From Ruficoccus sp. ZRK36 (GTDB lineage Bacteria > Verrucomicrobiota > Verrucomicrobiia > Opitutales > Cerasicoccaceae), in contig NZ_CP080649.1 of NCBI RefSeq assembly GCF_019603315.1, forward strand, positions 3,048,176 through 3,112,175: DNA of 64,000 bases. The letters run 5' to 3'. The notes beneath the pieces were generated by a model. That model worked only from the letters and a program-made list of their open reading frames with translations. It did no database searches and had not been told where the DNA came from. The stretch's first letter is position 1. Every line of letters begins with the position of its first letter. Below are positions 50,949 through 60,510 of this stretch, in pieces. The translations under genes were made by a program, and so were the position numbers.

Positions 50949-52355
50949 TTAGTTCTTGGAGCGGCTCTTCATCCAGTTACGGAATTTCCCGCCACGCCAC
51001 TTCGGGAGCTGGCGGCAGGAGTTCCACGCAGCAGCCGGAGGCACGATGTTAATGATGGCGTCGGGCGTCAGGTTCATGGCCGCGCCCATCGTCATGGCGG
51101 CACGCCAGGCATGAGGTTGGCTGGCCAGCAGACCAAACATCCCCATCGGCGGGGTGCCCTTCATCGCCTTCTCGGCATGCTCGGTCTTGGCCTTGTCGCG
51201 CAGACGCAGGAGCAGGTCCGGGATCGGGATGTTAACCGGGCAGACCTCGTTACAAGCGCCACAGAGGCTGGAGGCCTTGGGCAAGTCCGCCAGCTCGGGG
51301 AAGCGGCTGCCCGCCAGCAAGGGGCTGAGCACCGCGCCCACAGGGCCGGGATAGACGCTGCGGTAGGCGTGGCCGCTGGCCTGACGGTAGACCGGGCAAA
51401 CATTCAGACAGGCACCACAGCGGATGCAGCGGAGAATCTCTGAGCACTGCGAGGCGAGCACCTCGGTACGCTTATTATCGACGAAGATGACGTGCATCTG
51501 CTCGGGGCCGTCAGGCTGGCCCTCGCGCTTGGGGCCTCCGATAAACTGCGTGTAGCTGGTCAGGTGCTGGCCGGTACCGGAACGCCCGATCAGCGCCGTG
51601 AAGAGCGCCAGGTCGCGGTCGTGCGGGACGAGTTTCTCGATCCCGACGATAGCAATGTGGATCGGGGTGGCGGCCATGCAGAAGCGGGCGTTGCCCTCGT
51701 TGGTAACGATGGTCAGGCGTCCACTCTCGGCCGAGACAAAGTTCGCTCCGGTCAGGCCGACATCGGCCTCAAAGTATTTACCGCGCAGAAACTTGCGGGC
51801 GCGGCGGGTAATCGTCTCCGGGTCGTCGTTGTAGTCCCCCAGCCCTTCGCGCTCAAAGCTCTTGGCGATGTCGCGGCGGTTCTTGTGAGCCACGGGTTTG
51901 ACGATGTGGGAGGGGTGGTCGTTATCGATCTGAATGATGAACTCGCCCAGGTCGGTCTCCAGGCACTTCATGCCGTTGTCTTCGAGATAGTGCCCCAGCC
52001 CGGTCTCCTCGCTGACCATGCTCTTGGACTTGACCATGCTCTTGCAGCCATTGGCCTTCATGATCTCCAGGATCATGCGGTTGGCGGCGTCGCCGTCGGA
52101 GGCGAAGTGCACCTGAGCCCCGTTGGCCTTGAGAGCGGCCTCGGCCTGCGGCAGGTATTTGTCTAAATTCTCCAGCGTGTGCTGCTTGATCTGGCCAGCG
52201 GTCTGGCGGAGCAGGTCCGGGTCCGGGTAGTCCCGAAAGAGCACCTCGTAGCGCTTTTCGGTCGTAGCCTTGGTGCCCCCGTAGACGGACTGGTAAACGT
52301 CCGGCTTGAGGTCGCGCGCGAAGCGGTCGATTTCCTGTTGGGATTTCGTAGGCAT
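50949..52355 (-). CDS. lutB: LutB/LldF-type iron-sulfur protein
   Basis: The 468-residue protein has an N-terminal LUD-like domain and a C-terminal ferredoxin-like part with two 4Fe-4S motifs: CIRCGACLNVCPVY and CGACNEVCPVNIP. It is the electron-transfer subunit of L-lactate oxidation to pyruvate. It is 3 bp from lutA. All cluster cysteines are present. Confidence 0.93.
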   Translation of the reverse strand: MPTKSQQEIDRFARDLKPDVYQSVYGGTKATTEKRYEVLFRDYPDPDLLRQTAGQIKQHTLENLDKYLPQAEAALKANGAQVHFASDGDAANRMILEIMKANGCKSMVKSKSMVSEETGLGHYLEDNGMKCLETDLGEFIIQIDNDHPSHIVKPVAHKNRRDIAKSFEREGLGDYNDDPETITRRARKFLRGKYFEADVGLTGANFVSAESGRLTIVTNEGNARFCMAATPIHIAIVGIEKLVPHDRDLALFTALIGRSGTGQHLTSYTQFIGGPKREGQPDGPEQMHVIFVDNKRTEVLASQCSEILRCIRCGACLNVCPVYRQASGHAYRSVYPGPVGAVLSPLLAGSRFPELADLPKASSLCGACNEVCPVNIPIPDLLLRLRDKAKTEHAEKAMKGTPPMGMFGLLASQPHAWRAAMTMGAAMNLTPDAIINIVPPAAAWNSCRQLPKWRGGKFRNWMKSRSKN

Positions 52356-52358
52356 GGC

Positions 52359-53135
52359 TCAGTCAGCGGGTAAAAGGTTAGCAGAGATCAGCGCATCACG
52401 CAGGACCTGCGCCACGTGAAAACGGGGCAGGTTCTTACCGCCCTTATCCACGATACCGCCCAGATGCAGCAGGCAGCCCATGTCTGCGGCGACGAGATAC
52501 TCGGGGTCGGCGGCGAGGATATTCTCGATCTTGAGCTGGCCCATCTTACCGGAGACATTCGGATGGCTGACCGAGAATGCGCCCCCGAAGCCGCAGCACT
52601 GCTCGGCCTCTCCAAAGGTGGCGATCTCCAGCCCGTCAATCGACTCCATCAACTGGAGGGCAGCCGGGCCGCTACAGGTGCCACGCAGGTGGCAGGAGCG
52701 GTGGAAGGAAACTTTATGCGGGAAAGAGCCCGGCCACTCGGTCACACCAAGGCCATTGACGATGTAGTCGAGCAGCTCCCATGAGCGATTCGCCAGCTGC
52801 TGCACCTCGGGCAGGTCGTCCTCCTTCTCGAACTCCAGCAGCGCACCGTGAAACAGCATGGCCGCACAGGAGCCGGAGGGGATCACGACCGGGTCTTCAC
52901 CCTTGAACGCATCCACCACATGGCGCACCACTTTGCGGGAGGCTTTCCAGTCCCCGGCATTAAAGGCCGGCTGTCCGCAGCAGGTCTGGTCGGCGGGGAA
53001 CTCCACCTCGACCCCGAGGTATTCGAGGACTTGCACGGTCGCCTTGGCCACATCGTCGAAAAACGCGTCGCACAGGCAGGTCGCCATGAACTGAACTTTT
53101 TTAGGAGCAGGAACGGTACGTTGGGGGCTGATCAC
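52359..53135 (-). CDS. lutA: LutA/LldE-type cysteine-rich iron-sulfur protein
   Basis: The 258-residue protein has two CCG domains: TCCGQPAFNAGD and QCCGFGG, each with downstream Cys, as in heterodisulfide-reductase-type iron-sulfur proteins. First gene of the lutABC-like operon. The GTG start at 53135 is supported by the sequence KKVQFMATCLCD soon after; an ATG at 53087 would give a shorter form lacking part of the first strand. Confidence 0.92.
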   Translation of the reverse strand: MISPQRTVPAPKKVQFMATCLCDAFFDDVAKATVQVLEYLGVEVEFPADQTCCGQPAFNAGDWKASRKVVRHVVDAFKGEDPVVIPSGSCAAMLFHGALLEFEKEDDLPEVQQLANRSWELLDYIVNGLGVTEWPGSFPHKVSFHRSCHLRGTCSGPAALQLMESIDGLEIATFGEAEQCCGFGGAFSVSHPNVSGKMGQLKIENILAADPEYLVAADMGCLLHLGGIVDKGGKNLPRFHVAQVLRDALISANLLPAD

Positions 53136-53310
53136 GTTGGCCGATTAAAGGAATACCGCTTCAAAAAGTCAACTACACCCGTGATAGGTTTTGAAAAAAA
53201 TCAGCCAGAATCTATCAAGACAACTCTGCGATATCATTTCAAAGCCGGCGGTTTTTGAGGCAAAGCTATTCAGCACGGCCTCTGGCCCACACAGTTTTGC
53301 CGCGTTGGGG
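53136..53310. other. Upstream region of lut operon
   Basis: 175 bp, A/T-rich near 53180-53215, likely containing the lut promoter. I see no clear operator. Confidence 0.4.
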
Positions 53311-53802
53311 CTACTCCTCCATCTGCTGATGCACATTCTCGATAACCTGCTCGCCGCGATCGATGGAGCCTAGCAGTTGACGGCCTCCCCAGATCGCTCC
53401 AAAACCGAGTGCCAGCGTCAGCACGGTAACCACCAGCCCTACCCCACGGGTGACCCCCATGAGAAACCGGCTCACCAACACCACACCGACAAACCCACCG
53501 ATAGCAGCACCGGCGATGACCGAGCCATGGAGCAGCGGCACACTCTGCGTATGGGGAGCGAGCAGCGTCTGCACGAGCACAGCAGCCCCCAGCCCTAATG
53601 CGACGATGACCAACTGCGCGAGCAGGATGGGCAAAAACCCTCTTGAATTCCCGCCGATCATGGAAGCCATCAGCTTGCCCATCACGAGCAGCGCGAACAC
53701 TCCCACGCCAACCAGCAGGTAAAACGCCCCGCTGGCCCAGGGGGCACCCACGATGAATTCACTCATCGCCCGAAGATTTGCCAAATACGTATCCAAGCTC
53801 AT
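53311..53802 (-). CDS. Multi-helix membrane protein
   Basis: The 163-residue protein has about four hydrophobic helices (for example FYLLVGVGVFALLVM and ILLAQLVIVALGLGAAVLV) and a charged C-terminal end. No family recognised. It follows the aae-like operon 79 bp downstream on the same strand and may be co-transcribed with it. Confidence 0.7.
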   Translation of the reverse strand: MSLDTYLANLRAMSEFIVGAPWASGAFYLLVGVGVFALLVMGKLMASMIGGNSRGFLPILLAQLVIVALGLGAAVLVQTLLAPHTQSVPLLHGSVIAGAAIGGFVGVVLVSRFLMGVTRGVGLVVTVLTLALGFGAIWGGRQLLGSIDRGEQVIENVHQQMEE

Positions 53803-53881
53803 CGATACACAAACGTATGGATGGAAAGCGCCCTGTCACCCACGAATCACAGTGTATGTGAAATTCGCCCTCTCATCGAAC

Positions 53882-55927
53882 TCAGGGAGCAGGGGCCTCG
53901 ACCGGGTCAGATGCCGGAACATCCTCACCGTCGGGTTGTGCATCGGCTGACGATGACGTATCCGGCGCCTGTTTTTTGCGTGAGCGTTCGAGCTGTTTAC
54001 GCATTGCGGCGGCAGCGCTCGCGGTGCTCTGCGGGGCGGGAGCCGGTCCCTCCAGCACATCCGCGGGGGCCAGAGAGCGATCCACCGGAAAGGGCCCACT
54101 CAGGCTGTCTTGTTCAGGCTCCGTTTGTCCGGCCTTTTCGACACCCGCCTGAGCCTCCTGGTCGGCTATGCTCTCGGGAGAAACGGGCTTGGGCGTAGAC
54201 TCTGGATGGAGCGTATCCGCCAGAGACTGAAGCGCCAGTGTGAGGCGTGGGCCCGGTATGTTAAAAAGACTGTTGTCGATCCTGTAGACGCGCCCGTCAC
54301 GCACAGCGGAGAGCTTACCCCAGACCGGGTCCAAGCGGTAGGTCTGCAGCAGTTCCTCCCCTGCTGGCTCGACCGGCTGGCTGATCTCACCGGGGATCAG
54401 CATCACCTGCGGGTCACGTTCGACGAGCGTTTCCTCCGACAGCTCAACCCAGTCGCCCTTCACATCATAGGCGATATTGCGGCCACCGGCTTCCTTGATC
54501 AATTGATCGGGAAAAGTCCCCGGACCAGCCGTGTAAGTCTCACGCTCACCGTAACCCAGAAAAACACGCGGGCGCTCCTGCATGCTCAGGCCCGCGAAGC
54601 GCATCCCCAGCTGGGTGCGTACCTGATCGAAACGCGTCAGCAGGTCCGCGGCGGCTTCATCGCAGCGAAGCACGTCGCCGAGACGTTCGATATCATCCAT
54701 CAGCCCGTCGAGGCCATGGGAAGGCAGCACAAAGACCGGAAGCCCTAGCTCACGCAGCCGGGACGCCGTGGCCGGGCGCGTGATGTTGGAGGCCAGAATC
54801 AGGTCGGGCTCCAACTGCAACAGGACCTCGGGATTGGGTGAATCAAACCCCTGGATATGCGGCAGTTCCTGCGCCTCAGGCGGGAACTTGCAGTACTCGG
54901 TATCGGCAATCAGGCGATCCCCCGCCCCCAATGCGAAGACCAGCTCTGTCGTACTTGGAGCCAGGCTGACGATTCGCTGCGGGTTGCCTGAAATCATGAC
55001 AGGGTCGCCGCGCCCGTCCACCAGCGTGGGCCCCTCCTCGCCTTCCTGGAAGTACTCGACAGATTCAGGCAGGATGAGCACAGAGGTCGTTGCCCCGACC
55101 CGCAGGGGCAGGTTTTTCGGTGGGTCAATCAGGTGGATGCGCACCGGAAAACGCTGGGCGAGCCGCACCCAGTCCACGGTTGGCGCGACTTCGGGCAGCA
55201 GGTTTTTACCTTCGGAGCCATTCGGGCGGTAAATCCCCCAGCCTACGCTCTGGACCACGCCATCCATCGGCTCGCCGTAATGCCCCATAAAGCGCACCTC
55301 GGCCCGCCTGCCGGGGACGACGCCCTTGAGGTCCGTCTCGCGGAAGAAGCCGGTCACCCAGAAATCATTCGCATCGACCAGCGCCATCAGTGGCTGGCCC
55401 TTTGTCACGTAGGTCCCGGTCGTCACCACGAGATTCGTCACGTAGCCGTCCACAGGGGCATAGACGCGGGTGTAGCTGAGATTCAGCTCGGCGAGCTTCA
55501 GCGCTGCTGTGGCCACCTCGATGTCCGCAAGCGCCTCCGTGTACTTGGCCTGGAGGATCTGGTAGTCCTCGACAGATACGAGTTGCTGAGCCAGCAGGGG
55601 CTTGCGACGCTCGATCTCCAGACGCAGCAGCTCGGCCACGGAGCGGGATTTATTCAGAGAAGCGTGGGCGGAGTCCACCGCCTGCTGATAATCCGTCGGA
55701 TCGATGGCGAAAAGCAGATCCCCCTCCGAGACGCGCTGGTTATCCTGCACCGGCACATCAATCATCGGTCCACTCACGCGAGCGGCAATCCCCACGACGT
55801 AGGCCTGGACCTGCCCGTCCCGCGTCCAGGGGTTTAGCAGATACTGGTGCCAGTACACCCATGCCAGCAGGAGGGCCAGCGCTACCGCGCACAGGGTGAT
55901 AAAGACTTTGAAAAGCGTTTTGACCAT
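53882..55927 (-). CDS. Fused membrane fusion protein (AaeA/HlyD-like) and BtuF-like binding protein
   Basis: The 681-residue protein joins two proteins normally separate. Residues 4-26 are a membrane anchor. Residues 35-290 are an HlyD/AaeA-type adaptor with lipoyl halves (VSGPMIDVPVQDNQRVSEGD, then YAPVDGYVTNLVV) and a helical hairpin, which links an inner-membrane efflux pump to the outer membrane. Residues 316-575 are a BtuF-like helical-backbone binding protein (PQRIVSLAPSTTELVFALGA, then PNPEVLLQLEPDLILAS). Residues 576-681 are Pro/Ala/Ser-rich and probably disordered. No frameshift separates them. It follows the DUF1656 gene by 7 bp and faces a divergent FUSC transporter, so it belongs to an aae-like system. 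Both domains would be periplasmic. Confidence 0.85.
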   Translation of the reverse strand: MVKTLFKVFITLCAVALALLLAWVYWHQYLLNPWTRDGQVQAYVVGIAARVSGPMIDVPVQDNQRVSEGDLLFAIDPTDYQQAVDSAHASLNKSRSVAELLRLEIERRKPLLAQQLVSVEDYQILQAKYTEALADIEVATAALKLAELNLSYTRVYAPVDGYVTNLVVTTGTYVTKGQPLMALVDANDFWVTGFFRETDLKGVVPGRRAEVRFMGHYGEPMDGVVQSVGWGIYRPNGSEGKNLLPEVAPTVDWVRLAQRFPVRIHLIDPPKNLPLRVGATTSVLILPESVEYFQEGEEGPTLVDGRGDPVMISGNPQRIVSLAPSTTELVFALGAGDRLIADTEYCKFPPEAQELPHIQGFDSPNPEVLLQLEPDLILASNITRPATASRLRELGLPVFVLPSHGLDGLMDDIERLGDVLRCDEAAADLLTRFDQVRTQLGMRFAGLSMQERPRVFLGYGERETYTAGPGTFPDQLIKEAGGRNIAYDVKGDWVELSEETLVERDPQVMLIPGEISQPVEPAGEELLQTYRLDPVWGKLSAVRDGRVYRIDNSLFNIPGPRLTLALQSLADTLHPESTPKPVSPESIADQEAQAGVEKAGQTEPEQDSLSGPFPVDRSLAPADVLEGPAPAPQSTASAAAAMRKQLERSRKKQAPDTSSSADAQPDGEDVPASDPVEAPAP

Positions 55928-55934
55928 ACGGATT

Positions 55935-56192
55935 CTATACCGGCATAAACAGGAGTGAGAGTGTGATGCTGTAGATCACGGCAAGCGAGAACAGAAACAG
56001 CGGCGGGTGCCAGATAAAGCGGGTCAACCGGGCTATGTCAATCAGCCACACCGACACCCCGGCCAGCAGTATTCCGAGAATAATCACTACAAAAATAGGC
56101 GTCAGATAGAAGCCCAGCAGGTTGATCTCTGCGGGTAGCCGCCAGTCCGGGGGGACGATCCGGGCAAGCCGTTCCATCAAATCCACTATCAT
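55935..56192 (-). CDS. DUF1656/AaeX-like small membrane protein
   Basis: The 85-residue protein has two membrane helices (GFYLTPIFVVIILGILLAG and LFLFSLAVIYSITLSLL). This small partner is typical of AaeAB-type aromatic-acid efflux systems. First gene of the leftward pair with the fusion protein. Confidence 0.85.
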   Translation of the reverse strand: MIVDLMERLARIVPPDWRLPAEINLLGFYLTPIFVVIILGILLAGVSVWLIDIARLTRFIWHPPLFLFSLAVIYSITLSLLFMPV

Positions 56193-56246
56193 CGGCGTTT
56201 ACAATCAAGCCATGTGCGCTTAAACACAATGAGAATTATCTGCCGC

Positions 56247-58514
56247 ATGGACGCCCAGACAACAACAGCCGCCCCTGCAGCTGCCTCCTCCAGGCACTGG
56301 CATTGGCCGACGTTGAACAAGCTGCGCTGGCTCACCGCGTTCAAGGCCTCACTGGCCTCGGTCATTGCGATCGGTATCGCTATGGGGCTGGGCTGGGAGC
56401 GCCCCTACTGGGCCGGGATATCTGTGCTGGTCGCCACCCTGCCCTACATCGGTGCCTCGCTGGAGAAAGGCATCATGCGTCTGGCCGGTACCCTCGCCGC
56501 CGGGGTCGTCGCTTACCTCATCTGCGGCGCATTCCCGCAGAATCAGATTGGGTTTTCCCTGATGCTCTTCGTAGCGCTGACCTTCACCGGTTACATGGCA
56601 TTGGGTAAATTCTACCCGTACACCTTTTTCCTCAGCGGTATCACCCTGTCGATTATCAGCGCGCAGGTATTCAACGACCTGGAACAACTCTGGCCGGTGG
56701 TCTTCTTTCGCGTATCCGAGATCAGCCTCGGCGTCATCGTCGCCCTCACCGTCAACTCCCTGCTCTGGCCGCAGAGTGCGAGTCGGGAGATGGGCCGCCA
56801 GATGGCCACGACTCTCAAGAACTGTATCCGCCTCTTTGACCACTCTACCGCGCTGTACAGTGGCTACGGAGAAAAAGTCCCCGACTCGGGTAAGCTGAGC
56901 GAAAAGCTGAGCGGAGCCTTTCCCAAGCTGCATGCCCTCCTCCCGCAGGCCATGCTCGACTCAAGCCGCTTCTCCAACCACCGATCCAGCCTGCAGGCAG
57001 CCCTGCAGTTTATGGAGAGCACGTTTGTATCCGTGGTCACCACCCTGCACTCCACGCAGGGAGATTTCCCCCGCCGCTATCAGGATAATCTCAGCGAAGA
57101 ACTACGGGCCTACACGAATGCGCTCCGGGCTGACCTGTGCGCGCTGGCGGACTTTTTCGGCAGTCCGGCTCCACTGCCCCCGGCACTGGCTCCCGAGGCC
57201 CACGCCGCCCTCCAGCAACACCTTGAGAAGCTCCGCGCCAGCGATATTCCCTTGAGCTACGACCTGCGGGATACCACCTCGTTCATGGCCTACTACGCCA
57301 ACCTCGCCGAGATCGAGCGCGTGATCATGCTGTTGAGAAAGACCGCCATTGCGATCCTCCAGCCCGGACGGGAACGCCGCGAAGTCAAGGAACAGGTCCG
57401 CCACAACAAGCAGCGCTGGCGCCCAGACTCGATGCGCCTGAAGCATGGCATCAAGGTCGGCCTCGCCGTCATCTCCACACTCTATATCTGGCAGTGGACG
57501 CAGTGCCCCGGCGGGGTGCCTGGAGTCATCACCGCCGCAATCCTGATCCAGAAAAGCCTCGTCGCCAGTAACCAGAAATCCCTGCTGCGTCTGGCCGGGT
57601 GTCTGCTCGGGGGCTGCATGGCGGCCTTCTTCATGCTGTTGGTCACTCCTCATCTGGAGACCTATGAGGAGCTGGCTCCCGTGCTGTTTCTGTGCTTCAT
57701 GGTTTTCAGCCTGATCAACTACGGGCCGGTACGCTATTCCTACTCGGGCTTTCAGGCCTTCCTCGCCTTTCTGCTGATGACCTCCGTCTCTAACACGCAG
57801 AGTATTTCCCTCAAGCCGGGCATCGAGCGCCTGATGGGTATCATCTTCGGGTTTATGGTTTGCGCGGTGATCTTGCGCCTGATCTGGCCCGTCATCCCTG
57901 AGCACCAGCTACGGCAGACATTGTGCAAATTTTTCAAGGACTGCCGTGGATACCTCGACCTGTACACGCCTCAGGTCCTGCGCGGCGAAGCTCCGATCGC
58001 CGTCATAGGCTCTCTGGAGAACACGCTGACCGACCTGCCCAGCGCCTGCCAGGAGTGGATCAGCCAGATCGGCCTGCATAAAAAAGAGGAAGGCGAGCGC
58101 GGCAAGTACCAACAGCTCGCCCTATGCCTGCAAGGACTGCGCTTCCGGCTGCAAGCGCTTGAGCGGGCGATCCGCCGCCCCATGGCACCCGCGCTGGCGG
58201 AGCGTATGGCTCCGACCATGATCGAGATCAATGAGAGCATGAAAGGATGCCTCGATAAATTTGAGCAGACGTTCGAAACAGGCATTCGCGCCGAGGACTA
58301 CCCCGATCTGCGTACGCCGATCACGAAGCTCAACCAGGAACTGCTTGTCATGCTGCGCAAGGATCACCTCGCACGCGCCATCCCGGCTGGCGACGTTGCC
58401 GTCTTCCTCTCGCTCGTGCGTCGCTACAGCGACCTCGTCAGCGAGGTTCATAACTGCCGCGAGCAGATGGACAGGCTCAACCTCACCATCATGGAGCGCA
58501 GCCCGTTCTTTTAA
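56247..58514 (+). CDS. FUSC-family (AaeB/YccS-type) efflux transporter
   Basis: The transporter of about 755 residues has two membrane blocks (near residues 25-180 and 405-550) separated and followed by cytoplasmic helical domains, the layout of the aromatic acid exporter family. It pumps small aromatic or related compounds with its adaptor. The start is uncertain: ATG 56247 is chosen, 56229 is possible. It diverges from the DUF1656 gene with a 54-bp gap that must hold promoters in both directions. Confidence 0.88.
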   Translation: MDAQTTTAAPAAASSRHWHWPTLNKLRWLTAFKASLASVIAIGIAMGLGWERPYWAGISVLVATLPYIGASLEKGIMRLAGTLAAGVVAYLICGAFPQNQIGFSLMLFVALTFTGYMALGKFYPYTFFLSGITLSIISAQVFNDLEQLWPVVFFRVSEISLGVIVALTVNSLLWPQSASREMGRQMATTLKNCIRLFDHSTALYSGYGEKVPDSGKLSEKLSGAFPKLHALLPQAMLDSSRFSNHRSSLQAALQFMESTFVSVVTTLHSTQGDFPRRYQDNLSEELRAYTNALRADLCALADFFGSPAPLPPALAPEAHAALQQHLEKLRASDIPLSYDLRDTTSFMAYYANLAEIERVIMLLRKTAIAILQPGRERREVKEQVRHNKQRWRPDSMRLKHGIKVGLAVISTLYIWQWTQCPGGVPGVITAAILIQKSLVASNQKSLLRLAGCLLGGCMAAFFMLLVTPHLETYEELAPVLFLCFMVFSLINYGPVRYSYSGFQAFLAFLLMTSVSNTQSISLKPGIERLMGIIFGFMVCAVILRLIWPVIPEHQLRQTLCKFFKDCRGYLDLYTPQVLRGEAPIAVIGSLENTLTDLPSACQEWISQIGLHKKEEGERGKYQQLALCLQGLRFRLQALERAIRRPMAPALAERMAPTMIEINESMKGCLDKFEQTFETGIRAEDYPDLRTPITKLNQELLVMLRKDHLARAIPAGDVAVFLSLVRRYSDLVSEVHNCREQMDRLNLTIMERSPFF

Positions 58515-58545
58515 GTTATTCGGAGGCGTGGGGATTCACTCCTGC

Positions 58546-59481
58546 TTAAAGCCCGAAGTATCTCGCGGCACTCTCGCGATCAGCACCGATCTGCGCCTTA
58601 AGCTCATCCAGACCGTTGAATTTCTTCTCCGGACGTAAGAACTCCAGCCACTGGACGGTCAACCGGGTGCCATTGCCCCACTCGACGGGCTGGAGCATAT
58701 GCGCCTCCAGCAGGGGTTGAGCGGGCTCCTTATCGACCGTCGGTCGCTGCCCGTAGTTAGCCACACCCGGTATCCATGCGCTGGATACATCCTCGCGCAC
58801 ACGGACGGCATACACCCCATAATGAGGGGCCAGCTCGGGCTCCCAGGCCATGTTTAAAGTCGGAAAGCCCAACGTCCTGCCCAGCTGACGTCCGGGGATG
58901 ACCTCGCCGTAGCTGGTATAGGGATAGCCCAGCAATGCCCGGGCCTGTCGCATGTCGCCCTCCTCCAGGCAGACGCGGATGCGTGTGCTGGATATGGGCT
59001 CACCGTCTACCCGCAAGCGCTCAGCACTGAAGACGTGCATACCGAGCTTGCGGCAACCCTCGATCAAGGTCTCAATCGTGCCGGTTCGCCCTTTACCGTA
59101 GCGGAAGTTTTCGCCCACGTAGAGGGCCTCGAGCGTGGGTAGTTTCTGTTTGAGATAGGCCGGAAAATCCTCCGCCTCGATAGCGGCAAACTCCGATGTG
59201 AACGGCTGGACGATCACGCTCTCGATACCGCGCTTATGCAGGTACTCCGCCTTTTGGTCCAGCGGCATGAAAAGCTTTGTCGCCTGATCGGCCTTACGAA
59301 AGAGGCGGCTCGGGTGCGGCCAGAAAGTCAACACCCCGGATACACCACCGCATGCGGTGGCCGAGCTGACACAGGCCTCGATCACTGACTGGTGCCCCAG
59401 GTGCACGCCGTCGAACATGCCGATAGCCAGATGCAGCGGGCGGTCCGACAGATTCGGGTTATCAAGTGATGCGTAGGCCAT
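58546..59481 (-). CDS. ribF: Bifunctional riboflavin kinase/FAD synthetase
   Basis: The 311-residue enzyme makes FMN from riboflavin and then FAD. The N-terminal adenylyltransferase has IGMFDGVHLGH (20-30) and SSTRIR; the C-terminal kinase has LGRTLGFPTLNM. ATG 59481 (MAYASL) is preferred to the TTG 30 bases upstream. It follows truB on the same strand, a common pairing in bacteria. Confidence 0.95.
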   Translation of the reverse strand: MAYASLDNPNLSDRPLHLAIGMFDGVHLGHQSVIEACVSSATACGGVSGVLTFWPHPSRLFRKADQATKLFMPLDQKAEYLHKRGIESVIVQPFTSEFAAIEAEDFPAYLKQKLPTLEALYVGENFRYGKGRTGTIETLIEGCRKLGMHVFSAERLRVDGEPISSTRIRVCLEEGDMRQARALLGYPYTSYGEVIPGRQLGRTLGFPTLNMAWEPELAPHYGVYAVRVREDVSSAWIPGVANYGQRPTVDKEPAQPLLEAHMLQPVEWGNGTRLTVQWLEFLRPEKKFNGLDELKAQIGADRESAARYFGL

Positions 59482-59562
59482 CAGCGCAACAATGGGGGGG
59501 ACGTTTAACAAGCGAGACGCTCAGTTACTTAGCCCGAACATGCCGCGTAAACCAGCGAAAAA

Positions 59563-60294
59563 TCACAGCACGTGGCTCGGCACAGCCTGATAAATCGGTA
59601 TCAGACGGCGGCGAAACGCGGTCAGGGACATCTCTTCCAGCTCTTCCAGCGTCGCGGCATCCTCCACATGGAAATGCCCCACCGCAATACGGCGCAGCTC
59701 GGACAGATGCGCCCCACAGCCGATCTTTTGGCCGACATCGTGGGCCAGCGTACGCACGTAGGTGCCCTTCGAGCAGGCCATGCCGATCTCCGCGCACGGC
59801 TCCGTGTAGTCGAGCAGCTCGATCTCCGAGATACGGATAAAACGCGGGTCGCGCTTCACTTCCTTGCCCTTGCGGGCCAGCTTGTAGAGCGGTACACCGT
59901 CGATTTTCTTGGCCGAAAACATCGGCGGCAGCTGGTACTGGTCTCCGACAAAGGACTGCAAGACGGTATCGATCCCGGCAGCGTCCAGCCCATCGGGCAG
60001 CGGCTTGGTCTCGACGACCTCTCCGTCGCTGTCGTAGGTATTCGTCTCTTCCCCCAGCTTGATAGTCCCCTCGTAGGCCTTGTCGAGAGACATCAGGTAC
60101 TGGGAGACTTTCGTCGCGCGGCCTATCAGCATAATGAGCAGGCCCGTGGCATTAGGGTCGAGCGTACCGGCGTGGCCGATGCGCTTCATCTTGAGCTTGC
60201 GGCGCAGACGGTCAACCACGTCGTGCGAGGTGGGGCCGCAGGGCTTGTCCACCAGCAGGACGCCTTCAAAGTCATTCTGTGTCGTCGGAGTCAT
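59563..60294 (-). CDS. truB: tRNA pseudouridine-55 synthase
   Basis: The 243-residue enzyme converts U55 in the T loop of tRNAs to pseudouridine. [11 protein letters not shown] (41-51) contains the catalytic Asp46; [11 protein letters not shown] and the later [13 protein letters not shown] are further family motifs. The ATG at 60294 is preferred over an upstream TTG. It lies ahead of ribF. Confidence 0.96.
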   Translation of the reverse strand: MTPTTQNDFEGVLLVDKPCGPTSHDVVDRLRRKLKMKRIGHAGTLDPNATGLLIMLIGRATKVSQYLMSLDKAYEGTIKLGEETNTYDSDGEVVETKPLPDGLDAAGIDTVLQSFVGDQYQLPPMFSAKKIDGVPLYKLARKGKEVKRDPRFIRISEIELLDYTEPCAEIGMACSKGTYVRTLAHDVGQKIGCGAHLSELRRIAVGHFHVEDAATLEELEEMSLTAFRRRLIPIYQAVPSHVL

Positions 60295-60510
60295 GATTTG
60301 AGCAAACAATCATTCTCTCAAAGCCCTCCCCCTTGGCAAGGCTGAACTCCCCTCTTGTCCAATCCGGTCGCGACTCCTTTTTGAGGCCCGGTCCAGCTGT
60401 GTTTTTCTATAAAAAACATTCGCGCGCATCATTACATGGAATAATACCTGCAATCAGGCTTCTCATCGCCCTCTGAACCATCGCATTTATTGTACTTCGC
60501 AACAACGACT

